Source of the DNA: Augochlora pura
Lineage: Eukaryota; Arthropoda; Insecta; Hymenoptera; Halictidae
Direction of reading: 5' to 3'
Assembly (NCBI RefSeq): GCF_028453695.1
Contig: NC_135772.1
Coordinates: 5,952,001 to 6,016,000 of the forward strand
Length of the DNA: 64,000 nucleotides
Shown one piece after another: positions 12,601-26,898 of this stretch. Each line of letters begins with the position of its first letter. Within the stretch, counting starts at the first letter, position 1. The position numbers and the translations under genes are program-made. A model generated the notes under the pieces. The model was not told where the DNA came from. It worked only from the letters and a program-made list of their open reading frames with translations, and did no database searches.

Positions 12601-15600
12601 AACGGTACGGCGGAGGCGTTCACCGTTTCGTAATCCCGTTTCTTCTTTTTTTTTTCGCTTTTTTATTTCGTTCCCTGCAATTTCGTACGGGGATACGACA
12701 AAGCCATTAATTCGCGCACGACTGAGGCTTGCAGTTGTTTCCGAAACAGCCAAAAGCCAATTTTATTTCCGATACATAATTGACCGTAGCGTCGAATTGC
12801 GCCGTTTTAAATGTCACTACGGCGTGCCGTAGGAAAAGATGTGGGTTATTAAGAAAATAGCTTCCGGTCGACGATCAATAATATGAACGACAGTTCATTC
12901 AGTTAATATAATATAAGTATGGAGATGCCCTTTACTTCGAATGCCTGCAATCAAGTAGATACAATGAAAACAATTTATTTACTTAGTATTAATTTAATTA
13001 ATATTATAATGGCTTAACACTTAACTGATTATATTTTGAATACAAAATACAGTACTGTACAGAAACAGGATATTATCGCCTGATATCCGCTTTCATGTGA
13101 CACAGAAAACTAAAAACGGTTCAATTTAAGAGATTAAAGGTAAGCTGCGTTTCTCGAAAATATTCTCGAAAATATGAAAAATATACACACAAGTACGTTA
13201 GTGAAAAGAAAACCAATGATCTTAGAATACTGTTGCTGGAAATAACGGAGAATTATTAGGAGCGAAACTGTCATACCATCGTAGATTGTAAAAATATTTA
13301 GCATAGATCACCTAAGACAACCTTTATAATAAAGTTTGCTTGTACAACCAGCGTTGAACTGGGTGCAAATGAAGTTAAGATCCAATTGCGATTAAATCAT
13401 AGACTGTAATCCATGCGCTTCGCTGGTTGCACAGTTCCGATGACTGTCAGAGCGCGCGAGCCGATAAAGGAAATCTGTAACTTAGCGGAAACAACAAGCA
13501 CAGAGTCGCAAATGAAGTTCTAATTGAAGGAAGATCGGCAGTTGTAATTCCGCGTGTTCTCCTGAGTTCGTTCGCCCTCGGGGAAGAGGCAGCAGTAGCA
13601 AACTGTCCAATTTATAATTTCCTTTGGGGCTTGGAGAAGCAAACGACAAGGTGAAGCGTCTGTGGCGGTTGACCAACTATTTCTAGCGACAGTTAAATCT
13701 TCCATCGGGATTACCGTCTTCCCCCATTTCACCCAATTTCAAAACTTTATCGACACGGCCGCGCACGTTGCCTCGCCGCGACGCATTATTTTCCAACAGT
13801 GAAAAACACAACTCTCGAATGGCTATCCAATTTGTGACTATATTTTTTTCCTCGCCGAAATAACATTGCGGTAACGTAGACTTGTTATCGAGAGATACTG
13901 AACAGAAAGTTTTTATTCAAATTCGTGGACTGTTTTGTATAATACATACGTAAGTAAAACATCTCATGTTGCAATACATACTTGATGGAAACAATTCAAA
14001 TGATCAAATGATGAGAATTGTTTATCGTTGTTATTGTCTTTTCTTTCCTAAGTCATGATTTCGACTATTTGATTTGAGAGATCTGCAAACCTTTCGAAAA
14101 AGTTAATAATCTAATAGTACACACGAATAATTATTTCGGACATGCTGAGTCGTATACCATTTTGCAAAACGATAAGAATTTGATGGTTTTGAGCATATCA
14201 TGCAATTTTCTTTTCTATGAAAAGTTTTATGATAATTATTTAATTTTTATTTTCTTCTGTTGCAGATGTCGCTTGAATCTACAATATATGTACTCGTGTT
14301 TAAAGAAAACCAGAGATAAATTCCGAATTAGCTGTGCAGAAACGGGTTAAAATATCAACCAGCAAATGATGATACATTGTTGAAAAGAAGACTTTTTTCT
14401 GGTTGGTATCGCTGGAAAGGGGGCCTAAATTACGCAATCTAATTTAGGAAGATATACCTTTCTATCCAACAGCTATTCTAGAAGAACATATTACAGGATC
14501 TCATACTCGAGTCAAAGGGCAGAGTTGTTTAACGTCCACGTATTATTCCCTGTAGTACATCTGCAGTTTTCACCGTGGATAATAGCGTGCGTGGTCATTT
14601 CTCTCAGTAATGAAACGTCGGGGAAAATATATTAGCTGTAAAAATAAATTATTTCTCGTTATGATGTAAAATTAATAATATTGTAGGAAGTAATTACAAG
14701 AACTTGATCTTCGAAATAGTCCAGCACATGTTCGTGCATGCACAACATATGTATATGTATACAGAGCACATGTAACAGACGATTGTTGTGAATGCGTTTA
14801 AAATAAAAATTTTTAATCTTCAGTTGGTCTTGTATTTTTCTTTCAAAAAAAGTAAGCAACATTCGACATACATTTGGCATAATTACCATGCTGCCTTCAA
14901 TTTCTGTGTTTTCCTAATATTTTAATTATTCGTCGGTCGCATATTTAATAACAAAATTATTGATAAGTGATATAGTCTTTTCGTTAAAATTTATGACCAC
15001 AGTATATTGTGTAATGAAGTAAATGCATATATGTAAAAGAAGATGGAGTAAATCGATTCACCCTTAAAGTTTACCATTGATAATTAGTTTCGTGACGTTT
15101 CACGAATATGGTTTCCAGGTGCGATAGGAAAAGACAAACACTGATACGTGCACAGTCTCCTTCGACTGCACTCAATATATTATACGTTATCCAATTATTA
15201 CTTACCATAACCGATATGCTTAGTCAATATTAACCTATGTATTAATGCTATTAACAGTAAATACATCACTGCAAAATGAAGTTTAATTTATCAAAATTCA
15301 ATATCATCTAACACATTTTTTAATTATAGCAACTCACAAGGTTTGTAAATAATCCGAGTTTAGACACTTCGTATCGTTTGTGCAAATATTTGTATCATTT
15401 GGACCTGAATTTCTCGTGTTAGCTATTAGAGGCAATGGGCCCTGGGAGATTGCCTCCTAGAGGTAATGGCCACTGATGCAGCGTTTGGCAACCTGAGAAC
15501 CTTAATCCTTGGGCCTTGGTTTTAGAGTTGTGATAAATAATTTACAAATACTTGAGAGCCGCGCTAGCAAAGTTGTTCAACAGGCTTCGCGAAGGCAAAG

Positions 15601-15995
15601 TTGCGGGTAGGAAGGGGTACCGAGGCCCTCGGATATGTGGCACTGAACTGAACATTGCTGTCCGTACGAACTAGATGGTCTCAGATTCGAGGTCGAGCTT
15701 ACAGTCAGTCCGAATACAGAGATCTTATCGTATGATTCGGATGACAGTCACAAGAGCTTCTACAGACATTTCCAACGACAGAAATACGCCAAGCAAAATA
15801 ATTGTTTTGACGATACGAATTAAGAAATACACTAGTATTAGCTGCCGAAAATAAATATGGATCTCAACCACAATTTCTCACTACGTAAAAGATAAAATGC
15901 TATCCTAATTCTATCCCTCTGACGCCATTTCTAAACTAAATCGCACCCCTTCGAGACCCAGTTGTATACTTCGGTCGCTAACCAACCCGTGTTGA

Positions 15996-16280
15996 TTAAC
16001 AGGTTGAATGCCACGCCAATTTTACTGGGATTGTCCGTGGCGCCACGATGAAATTTCCATTTAGCGATACATATAATGTTGAAATATTACATACAATAGA
16101 TAATTTACAACGTATAAACATGTTTCAAATGTTTTATACTGCATCCATTTCTTCACACCACTACATCAACGATGATAATAATAAGAAATTATAAGTGTTG
16201 TCTTTTGTTTAACTTTCTTATGTTTTTTCCAGTCCGGGCACGCCGGTCACTGGTGACCCCCGTGGCATTCAACCTGTTAA
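15996..16280. mobile_element. TTAA MITE, 285 bp, perfect 20-bp TIRs
   Basis: The ends are perfect 20-bp inverted repeats: TTAACAGGTTGAATGCCACG at 15996-16015 and its reverse complement at 16261-16280, both including TTAA. Just inside lie two palindromes, CGTGGCGCCACG (16036-16047) and GGTCAC-TG-GTGACC (16245-16258). There is no coding capacity. The TTAA target and inner palindromes place it with piggyBac-type non-autonomous elements. The perfect ends suggest relatively recent movement. Confidence 0.92.
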
Positions 16281-19200
16281 ACAAATCACGACGGATAGAA
16301 ACGTATTCGCGGCACGAACTCAAGGAACGACCTAATAAATGTATTATTTCGCCGGCGTTACAAGTTTCTTAGCGTTGTATAAATCGGCCCGGTGCTAATA
16401 AGATACAACCTGACCAAGTATTTCGATCAAAAGTTTTCTCTTACTCCGCACACCATACACTCCTCCACTCAAGGAACTCTATAAAGTCTAATAAACATAA
16501 AGTTCCGGGGGACACAGGACATACACGAAGAAAATAGTTTTCCCAAAATGGCAACGACAATACTAATACTACCCTCGAGGCGGTCACACACCACGAATTC
16601 GTACCAACCGCCGTTTTTTATGACTTTCCAGAGAAACACAGGCTCGCTTTGTCCTGCTAAAAGAATTCACAACCGGGGCGAAAGTTACAACTCGTCACAG
16701 GCTTATTCGTAAGTGTACGTGGCCAATAAAAGCTTCCAGACTTTCCGCTCGCGATCCAGCAGCGCAATTGGCAAGATTCCTGAAGTTCTGCCGGCAGCCA
16801 CGGGCGCGGGTTGCAACCCTTTTAGGGCTTTTACGCTATCTACATAGATCCGCGGGACGCGTTTCCGTTCCCTTCTTGTTTCGTCCTCTTATCGTCGTTC
16901 TTTCGTGTATTTCCGAGCCGCGAAACACGATCGTGAACGCATTTCGCCTGCCGAATAGTGTGTCGTAAAGAGAGCTCGCCGAACTATACGCTTGCGTTCC
17001 TTCTGCCACCGCGCAGTTTTGTTGGAACGACTTCCAAGTACGTTATTAGTTGCAACGGAGACGCATTGAATAGAACGGTTTGCTGCAATGAGCAGGTGGA
17101 TCCAGATTTCACAGAGCTTCGTATGTATCCGAGGTCGTACGAACGCTGGCCATTATTAATATTTTAACGCGATATAGTTTTTATTGCTAGATATTTTTTT
17201 CGAATTTACGATTTAAACATACCGATAAATAGTAAACAGCAGCTAAAATTGGTTTGCATTAAAATTATAAGTTACTGAAACAACATGGACATTTATTTTT
17301 GTGCTTAATTATTCCAATCAGTTCAAAATTACGCAAAAAATTTTTTGAATTCTTTATATTTCTTATTATTTTGTATTTTATCTACAGACTTTTGCCACAG
17401 ATGCACGAACTCCATAGTCTGATTATTAGTAATAACATCAAGTATTGTCTTCTGAGATTGTTATGTCAAGGAAGGTTTGAAAGATTCTATTTATTTACAC
17501 ATAGCACTTTAGTAGCTTTTGTTCAACTGCGACACGATTCCATCCTAAAAATGAAATCACGAAGATTATATGTAAAATATCTTTGTAAATAAATTATTCT
17601 TGTCCTAGATTAATCAAAAAAAGGTTGAAAAAATGCTGATACGAAAATAACTAAGTAACCACGCAATAGAAAGGAAATCGATAGCTTCCCAAATATAAAA
17701 GTATTCGTCTTCCTTTCGTAATAAGGTATGCAACGTATATACGCTAAAGCAGATTCAAGACCAAGAATCACGATGTTGCAACCAAACCGAACTTTACATG
17801 GCTCTCGAAACGCGCAGACTACCGAACATTGGAGAATGAGCATGGAAGTGAATTTCCACCCCATTCAGCGGGAGTTCTTTGAATTATTATGTCACTATAA
17901 ATTATTGTGCCGTGTTTCGGCAGGCTGTGGTGGTTCCATGGGACCTGTTCGCCTCTCCATCGGAACAGTCCCTCCCCACCTGACCTGTTTCTCTTGCTAG
18001 GTAAGACGTTTTCCAACCTCCCTCCTTTTTCGTTTCATCCGTGTGAACGTTCGAAGGGTGCGAGCTGCACGATAACTCCCGGTCCCGATTTATGCAGAGA
18101 CCGCACGTTAAAATCATCCGGGCGTGCAACGTATGTTACCGTGGCATCTATGCTAAGAAGAGACGGAATAGGATCGATGGATCCGATTTCAAATTCGCAG
18201 CGATAACATCGTGACTCGTGTAATCATTTGCAATCGAAATACGACGGTCGCAACATCTTCAGTTTTCAATTGCGCCTTTTTGCTTCGTAACGCGCATGAT
18301 TAATTGTTGCGCCTTCATCCACACAGCAGTTTGTGAATTGCTTTGTTGATAATGCTTAATTGTTCATGTGAATGACACTCTACTGGTGACTAAGAACCAC
18401 ATTAGATTATGCTTTCCAGAGAATAACCCATGCGAATTTGAAGATCAATTTCCTGTACGTGGTTGCATTTGATTATTTATTAGCTCTAACGTCGTACTAT
18501 GGCATCATAAAAAACCGGCGATCTCCTTCAAATATTAAAAAGTCTGATACTGAGCAAACTATCATATCTGAAAGAGGATTTAAAAAATTATACGTTTGTT
18601 TCTGACCTTTCTCATCTTATTATAATTTTAGATATATAGGTGAATATTTTTATCACGTTGCACTAGAAGTACAAAGAAGAATTTATTCATTGACTCTACA
18701 AAATTAAAAAACATAAAGTATTCCTTTGTCTTATTTCTAGGATGGTCCTTCAGGAATCAAGATATTTAACATTTTAATCTCTGACCTTTCTCGTTTATAC
18801 TATCCAGAGAAGGTATAATTAAAATCGATTAAAATCGTATATAAAATGAATGACATCGAACAGATTCGTTTTAATTACTCCACCCAGCTCGCTGTTAAAA
18901 TATTAGTTATTAATAAACATGTGGCAAATAAAAGTTGTTCTGTTTTACAAGAAAAAAAGAACATTTCATGGTAGACATAAAATTCATCTTTCATTTATCA
19001 CTGATCTAGACAAATTTTGTACCCACCATAGAACATTCAATAATTAAACAAATTGCATTTCAAACATTTCTCACATCAACGAATAGTTTGAAATATCGGA
19101 ACTAGAGAACAAAATATTTTGCAAGCAAACAAATAGAAATAATTATTTATATTGCTTTGCGTGCTGTAGAATTTAGCAAACAAAATACTTCTTCAAAATA

Positions 19201-19987
19201 CTATTTCAAATGATGCACTGAAAGTAAATGTTTAAGTAATATTAACTTTTATAAATTTGTCAGCGTTTCGCCTCAGACTATTTCAAATCTCCGGTCCTAC
19301 GCGAGATAATTGTATAATTGGAACGAAGCAGCCCATATAAAATTCTCAGTAAAATGAAATTCCGGTGGCACCGTCACCGAACCTATTTGCCACTAGGTGA
19401 CAAAGATAGTTATTACCGAGTAAGGTTTTGATAGATACGTGAAAACGATCCCCTCGCGAAAGTCGACGTGTCGTAGAACGTGGCCTTGAAGGGAGGCCGC
19501 CCCCACACACTGGCAACGCGGAGGAATCTCTCAGAACGTAATTCCTCATTTCAAGTTATATGTAGCGGGGGCGGAAGGATTGGTGGCGCTGTCGAAGACA
19601 CAGAGAAAAGCGTCGAGCAGAAAATGGTTCACGATGGCAGAACGAGCCAAATTCTACCACGATGGAAGATGGTGATTTACCAGAGAAATGGCTGGGATCG
19701 TAAATCATAGGGCAAAGTTGCGGTGAATCGAATAGGAAACCTTTCGGATGATAACGAAGATTCGGGGGCAAAGTGAATTTCAACACGGGTGTTATGACAG
19801 TCTTCATACCGATATCGACTTCCCTGGAATAAATAATAATTTTCTTTTTTTTAACCATTTTCATTTAGTCCGTAAATGGTACGAGCGAGAGTCATATTAT
19901 TACGAGGAAGATCTACCATGACCTTTATACGATTAATAATATGAATATAATGGTAGCACAAGTAATATGAGTATAATGTAAAGTTAT

Positions 19988-20038
19988 AAAAATAATATAA
20001 AAAGTAGATCGCAATTATCTACTTTTTATATTATTTTT
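19988..20038. repeat. Perfect 22-bp stem hairpin
   Basis: The arms 19988-20009 and 20017-20038 are exact reverse complements, separated by the 7-nt loop CGCAATT. Each arm contains AAAAAGTAGAT or its complement. It could be a tiny palindromic MITE relic or a foldback transcript. Without expression data I cannot choose. Confidence 0.8.
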
Positions 20039-20131
20039 GCGAATCGACCGAATTTCAGAAAAGTCGTTCAATAAAATACGTGCCACCAGTAACGGTAGAA
20101 ACACACAACGATTGGTAAGAAAAAGGAACAG

Positions 20132-20690
20132 GAGTGTTGTTCCGTCCGAAGACGGAAACACCTGGAGTTTCTGCCGATGGGGTTTATGACACGGACGCGA
20201 GGCAGGTTATTTTTGAGAAGAAGGCTTTTTCTACATCTGGCAATCAGAATCATGTTAATTTCATTACCGCCTTCTTCAATAACCATTACGTGTCATAAAG
20301 TTAAAGATTTCTAAGAGAACTGCCTAATTGCATTTTCGAAGCCCACAGCTGGGACGTGCTATAATCCGGGTAATCCGAAGGGTCACCCGAACCGAGTACG
20401 CGACGGTACCGCAACCGTCGTAGTCTGACCTGGACGATTCCTGTAGCACTTTTTGACGTTGTAAATTCTATACAACGAAACACGCTCACAGTGCGACAAG
20501 AGGATGTCGCCGCGTTAAAGAAGGCACTGATTGGTACTCTACAACAATCGGCAAAAGCCAATCAGTGCCCTCCTATCATACCGAAATGCAATTCTCGAGG
20601 AAACCCCCAAAAGGCAGAAACGCCCACACCCCCAGGCGAATCCCGAGTTCGACGATCGAACGATTCGTCTAAACACACTCTTCTTCAAAA
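20132..20690 (+). repeat. Dispersed repeat A, likely LTR-derived
   Basis: This ~560-bp segment is homologous to 37545-38110 in inverted orientation, with many substitutions. Shared landmarks include TTTATGACACG/CGTGTCATAAA inverted words 117 bp apart, a stretch near CGACGGTACCG, and the hairpin GGCACTGATTGG...CCAATCAGTGCC (20523-20534/20558-20569). The GACACGGACG...TATTTTTGAG part also resembles the BEL/Pao LTRs at 52474-55271 read in retrotransposon sense. Together this suggests an old solo LTR or LTR fragment on the plus strand. The outer ends are uncertain. Confidence 0.65.
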
Positions 20691-22539
20691 CGTTTAAGGA
20701 GACACATCGGTCTCAACACTTCGGCGCACCGCTAACATACGAACGAAATTCTCACAAGGAGACTCCGGGATAACACACACAACAATATCTTAAATATACC
20801 TAGGTAGTTCCTCGGTAATTCGTCAAACTACCGTGCCGCGTCAAGTGCCGTATATTCTACTACAGAAAACTTCGCGCCTTACAACCGCGAAGCCGAGTCA
20901 ATTTCGGACGACACCGCGCGCACCTTAACAAGTGTCAAAAAACGTGACGTTATAGATGAAACAATTTTCTAAAATCTTGCCTCTATCATTCCGTTACTTT
21001 GTAAGTATTTCTCGCTTAGTTATAGAACTCAAAATACTTATATACTTATGCACGATTATATAGAAGTTATTTTCCTCTCCAGATATTTTTCTAATAATGT
21101 GTTGCTCAATTACATTGACAAAAAGATCCGAATTTTTTAGTACATACTGAAGTAATATGTTCTTCATTAACCATTTTATATACAATAGATATATACATAT
21201 ATATTATATATTCATTATATATTCTGATATTATATGTATAAATAAATGTATAAAACTTTTATAGTTCATTATTTCACGAGTCTTTTTATGTCAAGGATTA
21301 CATTTCTTGTGATCGTCGTCTTTTTGTATGCAGTAATTTTTCAATAATCCTATATTTCTTCGTCATTTGACTGCCGAAATATTGTCTATTCTATGTCATA
21401 CATATTTCATTTTGATTCGCCAAAATGGGGATACTGAATTACTAAAATGTATTTTCTTCGTTTAAGTTGCTTAATAGAATAACATGTCGAATTCTTCCAT
21501 ACATTTATCAAATGTTCTACTTTCGATTAATGTGAAATAAGTCCATCAATTTGTCTGAATATATTGAACGAGAAGCTGAAAAATCAAGCCTTTATACGTA
21601 AGAAAGCACCTGTAAAAAAAGCACAAGCTTTGATATCTTGTCGCATTCGTGAGCCGATTCTCGCTATTTAAGTGAAGTTCAATGTCGTCCCCCGATGGTT
21701 AACGGATCTTCGCGCGCCATTGATGGTGAAAAGCTAGCTCAGCGCGTAGGTAAAAGGATAATCCTAGAAAAACTTGACTCGAGGTCGCAGTTTTCGGAAA
21801 ATCCGTTGAGACGATCCGTTTGTATTGGTGGATAATGTATGTACGTGTGGGAGCAGCATCGGTTCTGGGTTTGACATCACGTACGCGAATCCAACTACAG
21901 TAAACACGTATACGAAATTTCCTTCGACCCAGTGTACCTGTCCCGCGAGACGCAGAAAATCCTTTTTCCGACCAAAAATCCGGCCACTGTACATTGAGCG
22001 TCGACGAAAGTCTCTTTCACCGTCGCGTCGTCTCCAACCGCACGGTGTGCATCGATTGGTTGATGTATTTTACCGTACTGCCACAGTTCGAGAACCTGCG
22101 ACTAGACTATTCCAGAATTTCCTGCCGTTTTCTATTCCTTTAATCCTATCCTGGAATCGTCGTGTTCCTTCAGTTTTTAATGTTCCTGTTCCATGCATTC
22201 ACGAACGTCGTACAAGCATTCGTCTAAAAATCAGTTAGAGGTAACTATCTTTTCTTCGCCTTATATGAAGTTTACAGTTTATCAATAATTTGTAATCGAT
22301 ATATAGAGACGTGGTTAACAAATTTTCTAAATATTTTCTAGGCTAAAAAATTGTTTGTTTCGATGCAATAACGTTTCAAATAACTTACTCCACACTTGCG
22401 GTAAACTAGACAAGCAGTAGCATCTTTCTGACAGCAAGAAACATTGACACATTCGGTTTTCATTTTTTTACAATGTTGCAAGCAAGCAAGAAATCTAAGA
22501 AAAATTGAGTACACTAGCCGTGATAGTACTTTATCGGGA

Positions 22540-22657
22540 ATGTTCCGTTACAGGACGGAACTAGTCTTTACAGCCGTCATTACCATTCTAAACACTCTGT
22601 TCCGTTGCAGGACGAAATTATTCTTTATAGCAATAACTACCTTCATAAAAACACGCG
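22540..22657 (+). repeat. Imperfect tandem duplication, ~58-bp unit
   Basis: Two adjacent units begin TGTTCCGTTACAGGACGGAA and TGTTCCGTTGCAGGACGAAA and stay alignable across the unit with scattered substitutions. No coding role is evident. Confidence 0.65.
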
Positions 22658-22734
22658 CATAGCATAATCTTCAAATAGTCTCAACGCATCCCAGGCAGGT
22701 AATGTCTCTAAAAGGCCGGTGCTTAACCTATTGT

Positions 22735-23361
22735 TCATTATTTCCGTCAACATACCCCACAGCTGGCCATCAGCTTTCGATATTTTGTCAAGACCCGCAA
22801 TAGTGTGTTTGTCTAACGTACAAGCCCCTTTAACGATTCATTGTCTGCCACGGTCTATCATTGGGACACGCAGATCCTTTGCGGGCCTCACCCGAGGGTA
22901 CGAGCACTATGTACCTGCGGGTGACAATGAGTTCGGGGCGGTCACTTTCCTTCACTATACGCTTTTCTTCTAACCAATCAATTCAAGACGACCGTTTCCC
23001 TTACTTCTTCCGAAATATTGCAATCTACGAATCCGCTTGTTCCATGTTTTAATACACACCCACACCGAGGTTACCTCGGAGATTATCAGTTCGACGAAAG
23101 ATCAGAACAAAATTACACTTTACACGAGATTCATTAGCCTATCCATTACTCTATTCTTTTAGTTATTCGCAGTATCGCAGTCAACTTATAGTATTCACAG
23201 AATCAACAACATTTCTAAATTCTATTTTTTTGTTATTAAGTATTAGTATAATAAATAGTTTCTTGTTACATTTACATTAATCAATTTTATCATCCCTGTC
23301 ATTTGAAAGATTCACCGGGAACCGCGTATCATCGAAATAGTCGTGTGTGCGCGGATAAGCA
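22735..23361 (+). repeat. Dispersed repeat C1, LTR-like
   Basis: Homologous, in opposite orientation and diverged, to the insert at 31663-32321 within the LINE. The best-conserved parts are the ends near AATCCGCTTGTTCC, ATTCATTAG, TTCACAGAATCAAC and the terminal GGGAACCGCGTATC...GTGTGCGCGGATAA. Size of about 630-660 bp, presence in a nested insertion and no coding capacity suggest a solo LTR. The left boundary is approximate. Confidence 0.65.
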
Positions 23362-26300
23362 AGGAAATTAATATAAAAATAGCCCATATTTTAGTTTCCG
23401 AGAAATCTTCAATTTTCCGATTTTTTTTTTGGTTTTCCATTTTCAATAATCACAACTTGCAACTGAAGAATCTGAAAAATTCTATAATATGCGGCTTGAT
23501 GTTCAAAATAAGCCACATTTTTTTCAAAATTTTAGAAAGCCGCTAAAGGGAGAAAATTGCAGGAAAACCGCAAAATCTAATTTACCCTGTAACTACCCTC
23601 GCGGACAAGTTACAGAGTTAAAATTTTGCACAGTTTTGACCATCTTAATCGGCTATGCCCTTTTAAATTGGCATAACTTAATCATCAAAGGAATTGAATT
23701 GTTTTAAAATATTAATTTGAGATAACGAAATGCAATTTTTCTAAAGAAAATTTATTATTATATTAGCATACATTTATTGTACATTTTAGACAAGTTACTC
23801 TATGTTAAAAGCTGTCCTCGTACAGTTGTCCACGACTGGAGTCGTCTTAGTAACGTAGGACACCTTGTATACAGCACTAACTATGGGACAATTATGAATA
23901 ACACGGAACGTCATAAAATTTAAACAAAGATTTAACAAACTCGAAGTTTCTAAAGTTTTCCAAAACTCTGTCAATAAACAGTAACTTATAAAAACAATTT
24001 ATTCGCACTGAAAGAACACGGTTAGGATAATGTTTCGATTATATTTCTGGCATTGGAAGAAACCAGTTATCTCTGGAAGAATTTCCAGTCACGTTGGAAG
24101 TTGTTACAAGGAAAAGTTATTATACCGTAATGAAACTAAAAGTTCTGAGTCATGTGGACGCGCAGCTCTTTAGCCCATCGTCTTTCCTCCACCCAGATTC
24201 CGATTCACTCAAAGGTACCAACACCGTAGCTTCGCAGCAATCTCCTAAAATTACAGGAAACAGTTCAGAAGACCTCAAACTAAAGACGAATAATTAGGGT
24301 AGTTCGTATATTTATGCGCCAAGACTGGGAGAAGTAGAGTCCCTCAACTAAACTGAGTCAGCCTTGAAGAAAAGGATATTTAATCCGTAGCACTTCGACT
24401 ATCCTCTCTGGAGGGAACGACATAAATCTAGCAATTATTCCATAATATTTCTATAGAGGAAATATGACATAGGAATTCTAGGGTTGTAGAGGACGTAAGA
24501 AGTAACCTAAACATTAAGACATTCTTAGAAGATAGGAATAAAGAGTTAATAATAATGTTAATAATGATAATAATAATATAAACTCGATATTACATAAGTA
24601 TGCCCAAAATTTGATAATGTCAAAGGGAGAAAAACGTTTAAATTGTATATTGTATATTATTAATTGCAAATATGGAAGTTATAGAAGATATGAAATATGA
24701 CAATTGTACATAATATTATAATTGTATAATAAGTGAAAGATTTGAAGTGCAAACAAATTAATTTTACAGTAGCATTTATATTGTGTTTATAGATATGTAT
24801 AGTTTGTAAAATGTTTACCGTAAAGCCGAAAGGCAAACAAGCCACTACTAGTAATACAAATAAATAAATTTTTACGAAATTTAATATGAAACGTAACTTG
24901 CAATTTTCAAGTGAACGCATTTTCTGGTAGGTAATCCGCGAAAGCTCGCGGAGCACAAAGGGCTAAAATTATAATTAAGATCCCTGTCAAAGATTCGGCC
25001 GCGACCACCGTGATGGATTCGTTCGCGGAACAAAGCGCAAAACACGAGCCCACTGAATCCTAACGCTCCAAATGACCGAGGCTGTCTGTCTCTTGCCTTG
25101 TCCGCTCTTTTCATTTTGTCCGGCGTAACACGTACAAAATGCGCGCGCCTGTATTTCCGCCTTTTCTACTCTAGTTCTGTCATTGTCGGCCGTCCACATT
25201 TGACCGTACTCCAGGAAGTCATCGTTCGCGTTACCGTTACGTGTGTGATTTACACGGGCCCTTAGTCATCCGTCGTGCCAACCTACATTCGTGGCACTGG
25301 CCCTTCACGCGCCGATTCATCACCCTAACGATCCACCAGGTAGTTCGTGACTGCGTCCTAACAGGCATTGATGGCTCGCAAAATGTTCTGCTTGCCGCAT
25401 GGAGAGTGACCAATGTCACCACGTGCGTCGCCCAACGGCGGCCGTTCGATTAATTCCGTGTCGTTTCGTCGAAAATCGAGAAAACAACTTCTTTCTCAAA
25501 CGGATTTCCATTACTGGAACTCGCGAACATTTGTTGTTAGGAGGGAGATTAACGCCAGCATTAACGGAGTATTAGAAGCAGCTGAATTCCTTGATGACGC
25601 TGGATTTGTTTCAATTTTTCACCGTTTCTATCGTGATGTGCAAGATTTTTCACAACTGCGTTAATAATTAGCATTTCTTAATAATTTCCTTGATAGAACG
25701 TGACAGTTTTTCTTTCCACTGTATTATATATTTTTATTATTTACCCTAGTTGATTACATTATAAGCATCAAAGAATAGATTGACAACATTGAGATATTTG
25801 TTACAAGTTAAATTCTCTCAAAATGTTATTATATTTCATGGCATTTTTCATTAGATTGTCTATGCAAATAACATTACTTGTACCCCCGGTTCAACAAAGA
25901 AAATCTCTTGTTACTACTTCTCTTTTATTTGTCAAAAACACACCGTGAAATATAAAAAGGATTACTATTAAGCGAATATTGCTGCACAGTTTGCTTTCCT
26001 TCTTTTCGTGAACTTTCTTTCAATTTTTTCATTCGTCCTCATTCTCTTTATAAGCTTCGTCTGCTCGTTTTTTCGTCTCCTACCACAGATTCTTCGCTTA
26101 TATTTTATTCCTATAGCAGCTTGTACATCCTTTGTGTTTTACTTTCCTACTGGTACCCGTATCTTTATTCTAGTTAAGCGACGTTTCTTTACATTTCTGC
26201 CTTCACCATTCGAATTTTTATTTCTAAATGTTTGATGGTTCTTAACTGCCACCCGCGCACTAGAGCACTCTTATTTGTACGTATGACGACCATGCTTCTT

Positions 26301-26770
26301 TAGAAACAATGAGGGACGAATCAAAAATTTAAACGGTGATTTCAAAATTATGATACACAGCTAAATCTAGTATTTCATATATTTCTATATAGGAAAATAA
26401 AAGTAAAGAGAAAGAGTTTCTCAGCGAGTATCGTTTCACCGACGAGAACACACTAACATCCGGTTTTATTAATTTCCAAGGACCAAAAAAGCCGCTAAGA
26501 ACAGGGTACAGAGAAACCTGGGTACAGAGTGACTCGTGAGGAGCAAAAAAATAAGCATATAGGGGGGATGAGCAGAACCAACAACGCTAGGGATAAGAAG
26601 CTAAGAGACGCAAATTGATCTACGTATACGTAAAGGCAGATAGGTGGGGACAAAGGACAACGAGGGCTAAAGATGAAGTGAGGAGGCGAGTGGCTTCAAG
26701 AAAGCTTAATGAGTACACGTACAACGTACGTTTAGTATGTCGCCAGCATTCGAGAGTAGCAACATAAACC

Positions 26771-26796
26771 GGGGAAAGGGAGGGGGGTGGGGAGGG
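26771..26796 (+). other. G-quadruplex-type motif
   Basis: Five runs of three or more G (GGGG, GGG, GGGGGG, GGGG, GGG) are separated by one- to three-base spacers, which meets the usual G4 pattern. A pyrimidine-rich tract follows at about 26899-26991. Confidence 0.75.
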
Positions 26797-26898
26797 TCGG
26801 CTCGGAAGAAGGGAAACTGGTCCTGGTTTCCTAAGGTTGGTGGAGAACAACCCGGCAACGCCGGTGGATAAACAAGTGGTAACAAGGTACGTGCTCAG

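Larger units (their letters stand above)
5832..15995. other. Gene-free stretch
   Basis: About 10 kb with no recognisable coding region. GC-richer patches at 7650-8180 and 13430-13800 carry overlapping ORFs on both strands, typical of chance open frames, without convincing splice sites or protein motifs. A 41-nt direct repeat (6335, 6673) and a perfect palindrome (9624-9642) are listed separately. At 11125 TTAACCCTTTGCGG resembles one end of the TTAA elements elsewhere in the window, but no partner end was found. Confidence 0.5.

Noticed and set aside
17728..18206. Cluster of short ORFs with P/S/H-rich translations
   Set aside because: Several mutually overlapping frames on both strands and no recognisable motif.
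23855..23885. ACACCTTGTATAC, like the right end of a CAGGGTGT-type element
   Set aside because: No matching left end found; could be chance.
24540..24585. TAA/ATA-rich stretch as a possible satellite
   Set aside because: Short and irregular; ordinary AT-rich simple sequence.
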